From positions 1-26,974 of the forward strand of contig MU129338.1 of assembly GCA_014904985.1 (NCBI GenBank): a stretch of DNA of 26,974 bases, read 5' to 3'. Below, in pieces: positions 1 through 8,486 of the stretch. Source of the DNA: Hydnum rufescens UP504. Lineage: Eukaryota; Basidiomycota; Agaricomycetes; Cantharellales; Hydnaceae. Position 1 is the stretch's first letter. Every line of letters starts with the position of its first letter. The position numbers and the translations under genes were made by a program. Under the pieces are notes generated by a model. That model saw only the letters and a program-made list of their open reading frames with translations. It ran no database searches and was not told the origin of the DNA.

Positions 1-60
1 CATTCCTATAGCCCACAGATATCTGCATTTTGACCAGGAGGACATAAACAAGGACACACA
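1..60 (+). repeat. Repeat H copy 1, left piece (end of LTR-like region and leader)
   Basis: Positions 25-43 (cattttgaccaggaggaca) match 23953-23972 closely, and the following bases remain similar up to the point where the Ngaro-like element starts. The sequence picks up again at 10236 with the continuation found downstream of 23997. This is therefore the left half of one repeat H copy interrupted by the 61-10235 insertion. No gene is visible here. Confidence 0.7.
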
Positions 61-61
61 A

Positions 62-216
62 TATATCACTCTTGAGTCCAAAGGCATGACGACGGAAGAG
101 TGGAGGCTGGCGAATGGAGGAGTGATGAGTCAGCTTGAACCAGGCATTGCATCCGGAGGCCGAGCTGCATGACAACCTCAGGAGATAGCTACTGCTAGAG
201 TCACCGACTGTTCTTT
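62..216 (+). repeat. Ngaro split direct repeat A1
   Basis: Aligns without gaps to 9894-10048 (155 bp each, constant offset of 9832) with about ten mismatches by eye, mostly transitions. It starts at tatatcactcttgag and identity is lost after ttcttt. It is the left terminal copy of the A segment. In the Ngaro model, A1 and A2 together with B1 and B2 allow a circular intermediate to be reconstituted during reverse transcription. Confidence 0.9.
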
Positions 217-479
217 AGCTTCTGTTCTTTATCGTTTTCCCTAAGGATCCTCTAAGACGACTATCATTCAAGTTACATTTATCACAGAGAACATGACCTT
301 GCAAGGCATAACCAAAGCTGGTGCGCAGACCATCATCCTGCCACTACCACCTGGTCCTAGTTCGTTGCTGGGTGTTGTGCCTCAACCCCAAGTTGACCAA
401 GGACAGAGTAATGCAGGGAGTGCAGTCAGCAAGTTGGCACAGGCACAAGCCAAACACTGACGTCTCCGGACGGAACTGG

Positions 480-1843
480 CCACTGAGCGGACCCGCCATG
501 AGCAGAATGAATGAGACTACCAGGCTGAGCGCGAGGCACTAAATGGTGTCATCGCGACCTTGGAAGCCTCGTTGGCAGGCAATGGTGCGGCCACTGCAAC
601 AGGGATGCCACCGGGTGTCCAGGCTCTAATAGAAAGGATCACGGCGGAGACAGTGACAGCCACCACAGCCACAGCCATGGCAGCAATCTCAACAAGTGCA
701 TCGCCAACGAAATCGGAGAAGAAGCACACCCTATCAGCAGCTAACTACGTCTCTGCGGAAGCCGTCAGCCATTCAGGTATAATACCGGAAATCATACTTC
801 GTACAGCCCAGAAAGGTTTCTTTGTCCCTTTTGCCGACATGACCGCCAGCCAATATCGGACTATGCGCTGAATGATCGGACAATCAAGAAGGTCACCTGA
901 GTGGTGGAGGGCGGGCTTGGCCTAGTCAAGGCGGAGTATGTAGATGATACAAATAGTGATGCACGCGATTGCAACCTCCCAAAGCACGAGTGGGTCGAGG
1001 TGCAAACCCGCTTTTTGCAGCTCCTCCAGATGGAGGGGGTGGCAGATGAGCTGACAGTTGAGAACTTCCGTCACCTATACCAGTTTATCATGGGCCACTC
1101 CCTCTGGGACTTCAATTTCACAGTGCTGGCGAGAGCGGAGCACACACTGTGACGAAAATTCTTCACGAGTCCATTTCGGTTCGCCGACGCAGACCTAGAG
1201 AGAGAGGTGCAGGATGCAATGGTGTCATACAACCAGGACTGTCTCCAATCGTTATCTCACCGAGTTGCAAGGGACACTGACCAGCTGCACCAGTCGCAAC
1301 TACGGGTGCCTCAGGACTGTAGCTCCTTCCGTTTCGATCCATTATCATGACCAGCTGACCGCAAGCCCTCATACAATAACCTTTCAACTCCCATCACTCC
1401 TTCCCCTCTCCAATGCAACAACATGAATCCCTTTCGAGGGAGCAACGAGCATGCAAGCCCTGAGGCTCGTTGCTGGTGCTGTGGGAGGGCAGGTCACAAG
1501 GCCCTGGAGTGCTGAGCCTCCAATATGAAAAGTGGGGACCCCCTCCGCTCCAGTGCCACAAATGGCAAAGTGCTCCGCATCTTGGACATGAGGGAATACT
1601 GTTATTACGGACACATCAGATGTCCTTGTGCGAAACCCAACTGCCAGGCTCTCCACAAGTGCTCAATTTGTGGGAGCCAGAGCCACGGGGCCCAAGCAGC
1701 ATCATGCTGAGGAGAAGGTGCGTGTTGTGACACAGTTTCAGGCACATCGCTTTGAGGCCACCCTTTCCCACCATAACCTACTTACAAAACATCCTCACGT
1801 CACAAATTGGCTGAAGTATGGTTTCCCACTGTCCTTATCTTGA
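480..1843 (+). pseudogene. Gag-like ORF of the Ngaro element with CCHC zinc knuckle, broken
   Basis: A readable amino-acid sequence runs through this region, starting in one frame (about 560-850) and shifting near 850 to the frame of 901. It is interrupted only by TGA codons, at 898, 1150, about 1348, 1513 and 1708. At 1471-1512 the frame encodes a perfect CX2CX4HX4C zinc knuckle (CWCCGRAGHKALEC), the nucleic-acid-binding signature of retroelement Gag proteins. A second Cys/His cluster follows at about 1600-1710 (motifs CPCAKPNC and CSICGSQSHGAQ). The role would be to package element RNA. Every stop could come from CGA by one C-to-T change, so it looks like deamination decay. The true start is not clear; an upstream segment from about 320 may belong to it. 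I am confident of the knuckle and less so of the exact limits. Confidence 0.7.
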
Positions 1844-2206
1844 CCACTCCCCCCACTTTTGAAATCTTCCCCCCCCAATAATCGGTCTGGAGCCTTCCTA
1901 CAAGAAGACTTTGTAAATAAATACATTTCAGACGAACTCTCAAAAGGCAGACTGGCAGGCCCATATACCTTTGACGAGGTGGTCACAACATATGGCCACT
2001 TTTTCTGCTCACCGCTGGATGTAGTTGAGAAACCTCACGTCCCAGGTCAACCTGCATCAGTGGTGAAGTACTGTCTCATCATTGACTGCTCTGCAGCAGA
2101 TGCACAGGGGATTTCCGTGAACGACCTACTTGATCCGGATGACTACCCCACTATCTGGGATGGGGCAGAGAAGCTTGCAGCCTACATGAGTCAGTCTCTC
2201 CTTTGA

Positions 2207-2727
2207 TCAGGTACCTTCCCTACCTTTGCCTTTGCCCCCTTTCCTTTCTGTACATTATGAGGACACAGTGGTGGCACTATCAGTGCACCCCCCACCCCCC
2301 CTCTCCTTTCATATGTAAAAGGGGGAGGGGGGGTGAGTCCTACATGAGCACTCTCGGCTTCAGGCGGAGTTTCCCTTGTGTTCCTGAATCACCCGAGGGG
2401 GTCGACGAGGGCATAGTGAGTGAACGAGATCTCCGGCCATCAGCCAGATCACTCCTGATGGGAATCGTTCAAGCAGGGGTCTCCAGCACTGTTAGTGTGG
2501 ACCCGTTGTTCCTCCTTGCTCAAGGACCGCTTCACCAGTACTCGCCCCAATAGCTCCGAGTGAGTGAGGGTGTCTTTGTTGTCGAGTAGCTGTTTTTCTC
2601 TTCTGGTCAGTGGGTGCAGTGGCTTGCAGAGCACTGGCCCAATGGTCACTCGTGGCACTCATCTCGAGCATGGGGAAAGGCCCAGATACAGTGTACCTAA
2701 CGAGATATCAATTGGCACACGTAGATC
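2207..2727. other. Insertion of unknown sequence inside the RT domain
   Basis: RT homology stops near 2190 and restarts near 2740, leaving about 520 bp with no recognisable coding. No clear target duplication or terminal inverted repeat is visible, and the edges are approximate. It holds a C-run/G-run inverted repeat at about 2287-2335. It could be a degraded small element or an intron-like insertion. Confidence 0.5.
2287..2335. repeat. C-run / G-run inverted repeat
   Basis: A cytosine-rich run (accccccctctccttt) is followed after a short catatg-centred spacer by its purine complement (aaaagggggagggggggt). The result is a strong hairpin, and the G-rich strand could also form a quadruplex. 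It lies inside the unknown insertion in the RT domain. Function unknown. Confidence 0.6.
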
Positions 2728-3411
2728 ATGTCATGTGACCAGGGGATGATGGCAGCAGTCGGTGACATTGATGCAGCATACAGGCAGTGCCCTATTGTAC
2801 CTGCAGACAAGCAGTGGCTGGTCCAGCGAGGCCTTGATGGGAATTTCTATGTGAATCATGTCATGCCATTTGGGGTACAGCCGGGGGCAGGAATCTGTGG
2901 TGCTGTCCTAGAGCCTGTCCATGACATCCTGCTTGCAAATGGGATAGGCCCCATCATGAAGTGGGTGGATGACTTCAAATTCATCAATCCCCCCCTACAG
3001 ACTTCCCCAACATCATCCTCACCCCCAACCTTTCCCCCCTGGTCAATGCATGCCCGGCACTTTTGCATCCCGGTTGTCCTGGTATCGTTTGACACCCCCC
3101 AGGAATTAGCCCGAGCCGCACACCCAGTGGAAGTTTCAGGAGCTGAGGCAGCGAGACTAGAAGCTGAGGGCATAGCAATCCGAACTTGGACATATGGTTA
3201 CACACTCGAAGATGTGGAATTTATCACACAGGATTTGGGGGTTCCCTGGGCAGCATCCAAATGGCTACCTTTCGCCTTTGAACAGGTGTACATAGGTTTC
3301 CTGTGGGACTATTACCTCCGACGAGTCTCATTACCAGAAAATAAGTGCCTGAAGTACCTTGCCCATGGGGAGGCACTCCTGTCTGTGGTCAACCAGAAGA
3401 CCAAACTGTGA

Positions 3412-3633
3412 CCAATCCTCCAGCTCCATGGCTGCCTCATGCACATCACCTTTGTGTATTTCCAAGGCCATTCTCACCTCCTTGCAATCCAACGCTTCAT
3501 GAATGGATTCCAGTCACCACACACGATGCACACAATCCCAAATTCAGCACTCCGTGACATCCGCTGGTGGACCGACCAGCTCTCACAGCCAGGAGTCTTT
3601 CGCAGCCTGGTCAGCCATATAGAGGGGCCTTAA
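3412..3633 (+). pseudogene. RT connection / start of RNase H region of the Ngaro element, 5' piece
   Basis: In the same frame as the RT (after the TGA at 3409) this encodes LQLHGCLMHITFVY and LRDIRWWTDQLSQPGVFRSL, the connection segment that precedes RNase H in Ngaro/DIRS polymerases. It ends at a TAA that is part of the TTAA target site of the inserted element. The RNase H domain proper continues at 7797 in the same frame if the insertion and one TTAA are removed. The in-frame TAA would remain, so the gene was already damaged at insertion or a base has changed since. Confidence 0.75.
3630..3633. repeat. TTAA target-site duplication, left copy
   Basis: TTAA at 3630-3633 and again at 7793-7796. 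The flanks beyond the two copies join the two halves of the RT/RNase H reading frame, so this is the target duplication of the element at 3634-7792. Confidence 0.7.
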
Positions 3634-3679
3634 AAGGAGGGACACATTGATGACTTAGGTAGGCCTAAATGGCTGAAAT

Positions 3680-3775
3680 CAAGTTTGATGTCAAGTGATG
3701 ATCAAAAAGCTGAATTTGACAACCGGCAATTACAATTTGACAATATTTTGACATCAAGGAATGTCAGGTGCCTCA
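3680..3775. promoter_or_regulatory. Left subterminal cluster of TTGAC/GTCAA motifs
   Basis: Within 3680-3775 the words gatgtcaa, tttgaca and ttgacatca recur (for example near 3688, 3714, 3737 and 3749). The right end of the same element has the matching cluster in inverted order. Repeated subterminal motifs at both ends of a DNA transposon are usually transposase-binding sites; that role is inferred. Confidence 0.45.
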
Positions 3776-3845
3776 TTTATGGGCCCTCTGCAAAATCTCA
3801 GTCAACAAAATTAATAATTAATATATACACCAGATATACTGTATA

Positions 3846-6800
3846 ATAAAAATGCCTAAATGTGGTAATCAGATAGCCCAATGGGGATGGGTGCATTAGA
3901 TAATATCCCATTACATCATACAGTATTTCCTATTTTAAAAAATGCCTAAATGCGGAAATTGGATGAAGTGCATCCAAAAAACATTTAGGCATCCAGCCCA
4001 ATGGGGGCCCAGGACCAGGGGGAGGTGCCTGGAATAGATGGATGGGCCTCTAGGGACCCCAATAGAGTGAAAAAATCAGGCCCTGGGCCAATGATTAGTG
4101 CCTGAAACAATGAGAGCAGTAAAAACATCACCAGAACCACCGGAACTTGCCGAGAAATAAGCACTGGGCAGATCGCTCTGAAATTTGGCATGTGATTAGA
4201 GATTACCTCAATGCAAATCATATAAAAATTCAGCCAAATTCATGCATAGGTTATGGAGATATGAGAAACAAGTCCTCGAGCATTGAAGAATCATTCCCCG
4301 AAGAAAATAGCTGGTACTAAAATTTGCACAGAGCATAAGGACACAAGTACTAATTAGTGCAAAACACAGCCCTATCACGTGAACCTACTTAAGGAGTAAC
4401 TGACACAGTAGGTACCAGAAGCACTGGAAATTGCCAAAATGTAAGGAGTGCAAGGATCACTCTGAAATTTGGCATGTGATTAGATACTGTCTAGGCAAAG
4501 ACCATATCAAAATTTCAGCCAGATCCACTCAGAAGGTACAGAGATATGAGGAAACAAGTTTAAACATTGAAAATCAATTTACTCCCCCCACAGACAAGGT
4601 ATGGACTTGAAATTATACATGGGTTATGATCATATAATTAACTAGCCATGTGCCAAAAATCAGCATATTCTGTTTACTTCTAGACATTCACTCCCTTTTC
4701 AGCAAAAAGAGAACAACAAGCCTACTATGAATGTTAAACACTTTAAATTACACCCAAAATAGGTGAATAGGCTTATAATATTATAGCCCTGACTGTATCC
4801 AAAAATGGAATCAATTGGATGTGTGGAAGTAGCTTAAATTGAGGGGGAGGGGGAGGAAGATCAAAAGTGAATTACATAAGATGTAGAGCAGGGGTGGCTC
4901 TGATATTACACCACTGAGTTAATACATATATGGGAGTGTACATGCCAGATATCACCCCAACTGGACTCCATTTAGGCAGTGTTCCACAGGCCTCCCCCCT
5001 AAACAACAATTTCCTCCCCAGAGCCTTCTATCCATGTAATTCCCCTGAAAATGCACACTTGGGTCATCCAAACACATCTATAGCATTCCTCAAAAATTTC
5101 AGATTTATAACTCCAGTGTTAGAGTCTCCATAATATTTTCAAGTTTCACTGAGATACACCCTCCAGTTGGGACACTTCCAGGGCTCCAATCACTTTGAAT
5201 TTTTGTAGGTCACACCTGCTCATCATTTGAGGCTCAGCCCCAAATTTTCAGCCCATTCTGAGCACTTTTGACATGTGTCACATGACCAAGATCTTCCCCT
5301 CCCCCTGCTTCACTCAGTCATCCAATTTGTGTGGACTTTGTTTCCATCTGTAGTAGTAGTGTGTGACAGTGCATGATTCAGATTTCAGGAAGTTCCATGC
5401 AATATTGATTGAGTTATTCAAGAAACATTCTAGATCAATTCAATTTGGGGTCAGAACAGCGGTATTTAGTGGAAATACTGCTGTTCTGACCCCCAAATTG
5501 AATTGATCTAGAATGTTTCTTGAATAACTCAATCAATATTGCATGGAACTTCCTGAAATCTGAATCATGCACTGTCACACACTACACTACAGATGGAAAC
5601 AAAGTCCACACAAAATTGGATGACTGAGTGAAGCAGGGGGAGGGGAAGATCTTGGTCATGTGACACATGTCAAAAGTGCTCAGAATGGGCTGAAAATTTG
5701 GGCTGCAGCCTCAAATGATGAGCAGGTGTGACCTACAAAAATTCAAAGTGATTGGAGCCCTGAAGTGTCCCAACTGGAGGGTGTATCTCAGTGAAACTTG
5801 AAAATATTATGGAGACTCTAACACTGGAGTTATAAATCTGAAATTTTGAGGAATGCTATAGATGTGTTTGGATGACCCAAGTGTGCATTTCAGGGAATAC
5901 ATGGATAGAAGGCTCTGGGGAGGAAATTGTTGTTTAGGGGGGAGGCCTGTGGAACACTGCCTAAATGGAGTCCAGTTGGGGTGATATCTGGCATGTACAC
6001 TCCCCATATATGTATTAACTCAGTGGTGTAATATCAGAGCCACCCCTGCTCTACATCTTATGTAATTCACTTTTGATCTTCCTCCCCCTCCCCCTCAATT
6101 TAAGCTACTTCCACACATCCAATTGATTCCATTTTTGGATACAGTCAGGCTATAATATTATAAGCCTATTCCACCTATTTTGGGTGTAATTTAAAGTGTT
6201 TAACATTCATAGTAGCTTGTTGTTCTCTTTTTGCCTGAAAAGGGAGTTGAATGTCTAGAAGTAAACAGAATATGCTGATTTTTGGCACATGGCTAGTTAA
6301 TTATATGATCATAACCCATGTATAATTTCAAGTCCATACCTTGTCTGTGGGGGAGTAAATTGATTTCAATGTTTAAACTTGTTTCCCTCATATCTCTGTA
6401 CCTTCTGAGTGGATCTGGCTGAAATTTTGATATGGTCTTTGCCTAGACAGTATCTAATCACATGCCAAATTTCAGAGTGATCCTTGCACTCCTTACATTT
6501 TGGCAATTTCCAGTGCTTCTGGTACCTATTGTCCAGTTCACTCCCTTAAAGTAGGTATATTGGGCTGATGTTTTGCACATAATTAGTACATTGTGTCCTT
6601 ATGCTCTGTGCAAATTTTCAAGTCCCCAGCTATTTTTCTTGGGGAGGAAATGAATTTTCAATGTCCAGACTTGTTTCCTTCATATCTACATAACCTATGC
6701 ATGAATTTGGCTGAAATTTTGATATAATCTGCATAGAAGTAGCATCTAATAATGTACAAAATTGTAGAATGATCTGCTCAGTGGGTATTTGGATGTACCT

Positions 6801-6953
6801 CATCCAATTTCTGCATTTAGGCTTTTTTTAATAGGAATCATTGTATTATGTAATTGGCTATGATCCAAAGTTATTATGGAGTATCATCTAATCCACCCTT
6901 TTATATTGGTCTATCTAGTTAGTGCATTTAGGCTTTTTCATAGCAGAGGTGGC
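3846..6953. repeat. 3.1-kb palindrome (fold-back), copy 1
   Basis: The left arm (about 3846-5466) and right arm (about 5473-6953) are reverse complements with few mismatches. They meet at a six-base loop inside gtatttagtggaaatac near 5462-5478. Example of pairing: the block 4930-5140 is mirrored at 5800-6010. The right arm lacks about 140 bp that the left arm has (around 3995-4140), so it is asymmetric. Each arm contains degenerate tandem modules of about 285 bp marked by tctgaaatttggcatgtgat and ggagatatgag (for example near 4175 and 4460). No coding is supported: translations that look alike on the two strands arise from the mirror symmetry. A related palindrome lies at 16372-19457. Confidence 0.9.
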
Positions 6954-7074
6954 TTGCCTTGAAACTGGGCAACTGCCAGTGTTGAGTCCCAGGTTCAATT
7001 TACCGGCAATTGCCAGAAAATTTTTTCTGTTGCATGACACCACCACCTCGATCTACCAAGAGCCCAGGACAAGC
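6953..7074 (+). ncRNA. Possible tRNA-derived SINE head with pol III box B-like motif
   Basis: Just outside the palindrome, tggcttgccttgaaactgg resembles a pol III A box. About 47 bases further, ggttcaatttacc resembles a degenerate B box, at tRNA-like spacing. It precedes the hairpin module at 7075-7219. A full cloverleaf cannot be drawn with confidence, so this could be chance or a decayed SINE. Confidence 0.25.
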
Positions 7075-7219
7075 CACCACACCCCAGTATAGACTGGGGT
7101 GTGGTGTTAAGGTATGTTATTAATGATCTTAGCTACTCTAGTGCAAAAAGGGCAGCCTCTGGCTGCCCTTTTTGCACACTATTGGTTTTTTTAACTAACC
7201 TGTCGACCCCCCATTATAG
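7075..7219 (+). other. Isolated hairpin / intron-like module
   Basis: A perfect 14-bp stem (CACCACACCCCAGT at 7075-7088 with its complement at 7093-7106, loop atag) is followed by a donor-like aag|GTATGT at 7112. Next is a perfect 17-bp stem (GTGCAAAAAGGGCAGCC at 7141-7157, loop TCT, complement at 7161-7177). Then come a branch-like AACTAAC at about 7193-7199 and an acceptor-like TTATAG at 7214-7219. The donor-to-acceptor distance is 108 nt. The same order of parts recurs in the array at 24371-25640. No flanking exon is recognised here, so splicing is inferred only from the signals. Confidence 0.6.
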
Positions 7220-7240
7220 GATCCCCTAAGTGCTCACCCA

Positions 7241-7310
7241 GGGGCCCCCATCCCCTCTGGTGGGCCCCTCTGACCCCTGCCCCACCCCTCCAGTTGGTCT
7301 GGGCAGGGGT
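7241..7310. repeat. Two GC-rich hairpins
   Basis: GGGGCCC (7241-7247) pairs with GGGCCCC (7262-7268), and ACCCCTGCCC (7273-7282) pairs with GGGCAGGGGT (7301-7310). Both are perfect stems in tandem, next to the intron-like module. Function unknown. Confidence 0.65.
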
Positions 7311-7355
7311 GCCCCCTCTTTTTGCATGACTGGCACACGAGTGCTGGTCATGTGA

Positions 7356-7490
7356 CCTATATTATATAATTAATTAGGTAGTAATTAGGTAATAATTAAT
7401 TAGATAATATGTATATTAGGTAATACATATTATATAATATAATTAATTATGTCATCAATTAATTATATAATATATTACATAATACTATTA
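7356..7490. repeat. AT-rich low-complexity block
   Basis: About 135 bases almost wholly of A and T, made of short variants of attaattatataatat and aggtaat. It could unwind easily. No gene is present between here and 7700. Confidence 0.8.
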
Positions 7491-7699
7491 TTGTGGATGA
7501 TTATGTCACCACTTTTTGGGTGAATTACATAATTTCCTATTTAGGCTATTATGTAATTACATTTCCATATTGGGAATCAACAGGCCCACTGACCCATTCA
7601 GGGGTGTCCCCGGGCATTCCAGGACCTATCCTGATACCCCCAACCAAATATATCCATATGCTTCTGCTCACAGTGTTTGATTCTGCTCCAGAAAGATGG

Positions 7700-7757
7700 C
7701 CAGATGTCAATTTGACATCCAAGGATTGTCAATTGACATCAAAGAAAAAATAGGCCT
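7700..7757. promoter_or_regulatory. Right subterminal cluster of TGTCAA/TTGACA palindromes
   Basis: Contains gatgtcaatttgacatc at about 7704-7720, then tgtcaattgacatcaaag. Both are near-palindromes, mirroring motifs at 3680-3775 of the same element. Probable transposase-binding sites by analogy with other DNA transposons. Confidence 0.45.
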
Positions 7758-7792
7758 CTTAGGCTGACTAGATGAGGGATTTGTCCCGCCTA

Positions 7793-7796
7793 TTAA
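7793..7796. repeat. TTAA target-site duplication, right copy
   Basis: Second TTAA of the pair with 3630-3633. The Ngaro reading frame resumes immediately after it. Confidence 0.7.
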
Positions 7797-8303
7797 GGTC
7801 AGGCCAAGTGGCTGACCGAGGTGGTCTTTCGCAACCTAAGCGGCCATGGCATGCCAATGGACTATGGTATATCAGTGGATGCTTCCTCAGGCTGGGGGAT
7901 TGGACTACGTGTCAAGGACTGTTATAAGGCTTGGAAATGGAAGCCAGGCACCCTAGGAGGGGGGCATGACATCGGCGGTGCTGAGAGCATTGCAATTGAA
8001 TTCGCAATTAGGTGGCTGTGCACTCATGGCGCCCAAGGGCAGTTGGTAAAGGTCTTAGCTGACAACCAGGGAGCAAATGGAGCCTTCAATCAAGGCTGCA
8101 GCCGCAATTCATGGTCTAATGAGGCAGTACAACATGGCTGGGAGGTTTGCAGCCAGGCAAATTTCAATATTCAGGTGGAATATGTGGCCAGCGCAGCAAA
8201 CCCAGCAGATCAGGTATCCAGGGGAGATTTTGGTGGGTTGGAGAGGCTTTCCAACCATTTTGAGATCCCGATGGAACTTGTCCCCTTCCTTTTTGAAGCA
8301 TAA
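7797..8303 (+). CDS. RNase H domain of the Ngaro element, 3' piece
   Basis: An open frame through 8303 encodes a retroelement RNase H. Numbering from the GTG at 7821, the likely metal-binding residues are D20 (GISVDASSGWGIG), E55 (GGAESIAIEFAIRWL), D81 (KVLADNQGA) and D130 (AANPADQVSRGD), so the full D-E-D-D set is kept. The enzyme would remove the RNA strand of the RNA-DNA hybrid during reverse transcription. The GTG is only the first available start codon: this is really the continuation of the polyprotein frame cut at 3630 by the TTAA element, so it has no initiation signal of its own. The stop at 8301 separates it from the recombinase. Confidence 0.85.
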   Translation, partial: GQAKWLTEVVFRNLSGHGMPMDYGISVDASSGWGIGLRVKDCYKAWKWKPGTLGGGHDIGGAESIAIEFAIRWLCTHGAQGQLVKVLADNQGANGAFNQGCSRNSWSNEAVQHGWEVCSQANFNIQVEYVASAANPADQVSRGDFGGLERLSNHFEIPMELVPFLFEA

Positions 8304-8486
8304 TCAGTCCTAATGGATTTAATTCATTCCTTGTTTTCCCTTTTGCCTATAGATAGGGTGCTCTTTCAGCAGACTGGTTCCTTTACAGTTTATCCTATAC
8401 CAATGTCAGTAGGCCAAAAACCAAGAGGTGGCCAGCCAGCTCCCTGACCATCAGCTTTCCGGCCATGGGTCCGAGCTGAACACCAA

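Larger units (their letters stand above)
1859..3411 (+). pseudogene. Reverse transcriptase domain of the Ngaro element, split by about 0.5 kb
   Basis: The first part (1859-2206) carries an N-terminal RT segment with a GAFLQEDFVNKYI-like stretch and CLIIDCSAAD. The second part (2728-3411) begins with the RT motif GDIDAAYRQCPIVPADKQWL and has VMPFGVQPGAG. At 2962-2976 it has WVDDF, the equivalent of the YxDD catalytic box, with both metal-binding aspartates intact. After it come the thumb-like motifs GFLWDYYLRRVSLPENK. The two parts are in different frames and are separated by roughly 520 unrelated bases. The product would copy element RNA into cDNA. A TGA at 3409 separates it from the continuing connection/RNase H region in the same frame, again a possible CGA-to-TGA change. 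The stretch at about 2985-3060 reads as low-complexity proline and serine and may be a small insertion or an intron. Confidence 0.85.
3634..7792. mobile_element. Non-autonomous TTAA-flanked DNA element carrying a long palindrome
   Basis: A 4159-bp segment flanked by TTAA interrupts the RNase H region of the Ngaro element. Its ends are imperfect inverted repeats: AAGGAGGGACA at the left end, and TAGGCGGGACA read inward from the right end. Further inward matches centre on taggcct (left 3660-3667, right 7750-7757) and tttgatgtcaa. TTAA duplications are typical of piggyBac and Kolobok DNA transposons, but the ends do not begin with the piggyBac CCC pattern and no transposase is present, so the superfamily is left open. 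Contents in order: left subterminal region (3634-3845), palindrome (3846-6953), SINE-like and intron-like hairpin module (about 6955-7219), GC-rich hairpins (7241-7310), AT-rich block (7356-7490) and right subterminal region (7500-7792). The palindrome and hairpin module may be later insertions captured by the element. Confidence 0.7.

Noticed and set aside
4930..6007. Similar reading frames on plus (4930-5133) and minus (5807-6007) strands
   Set aside because: They are the same sequence seen twice because of the palindrome; no domain and no codon bias supports coding.
6953..7074. A genuine tRNA gene
   Set aside because: Only loose A- and B-box likeness; acceptor and anticodon stems cannot be drawn. 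Kept only as a low-confidence SINE head.
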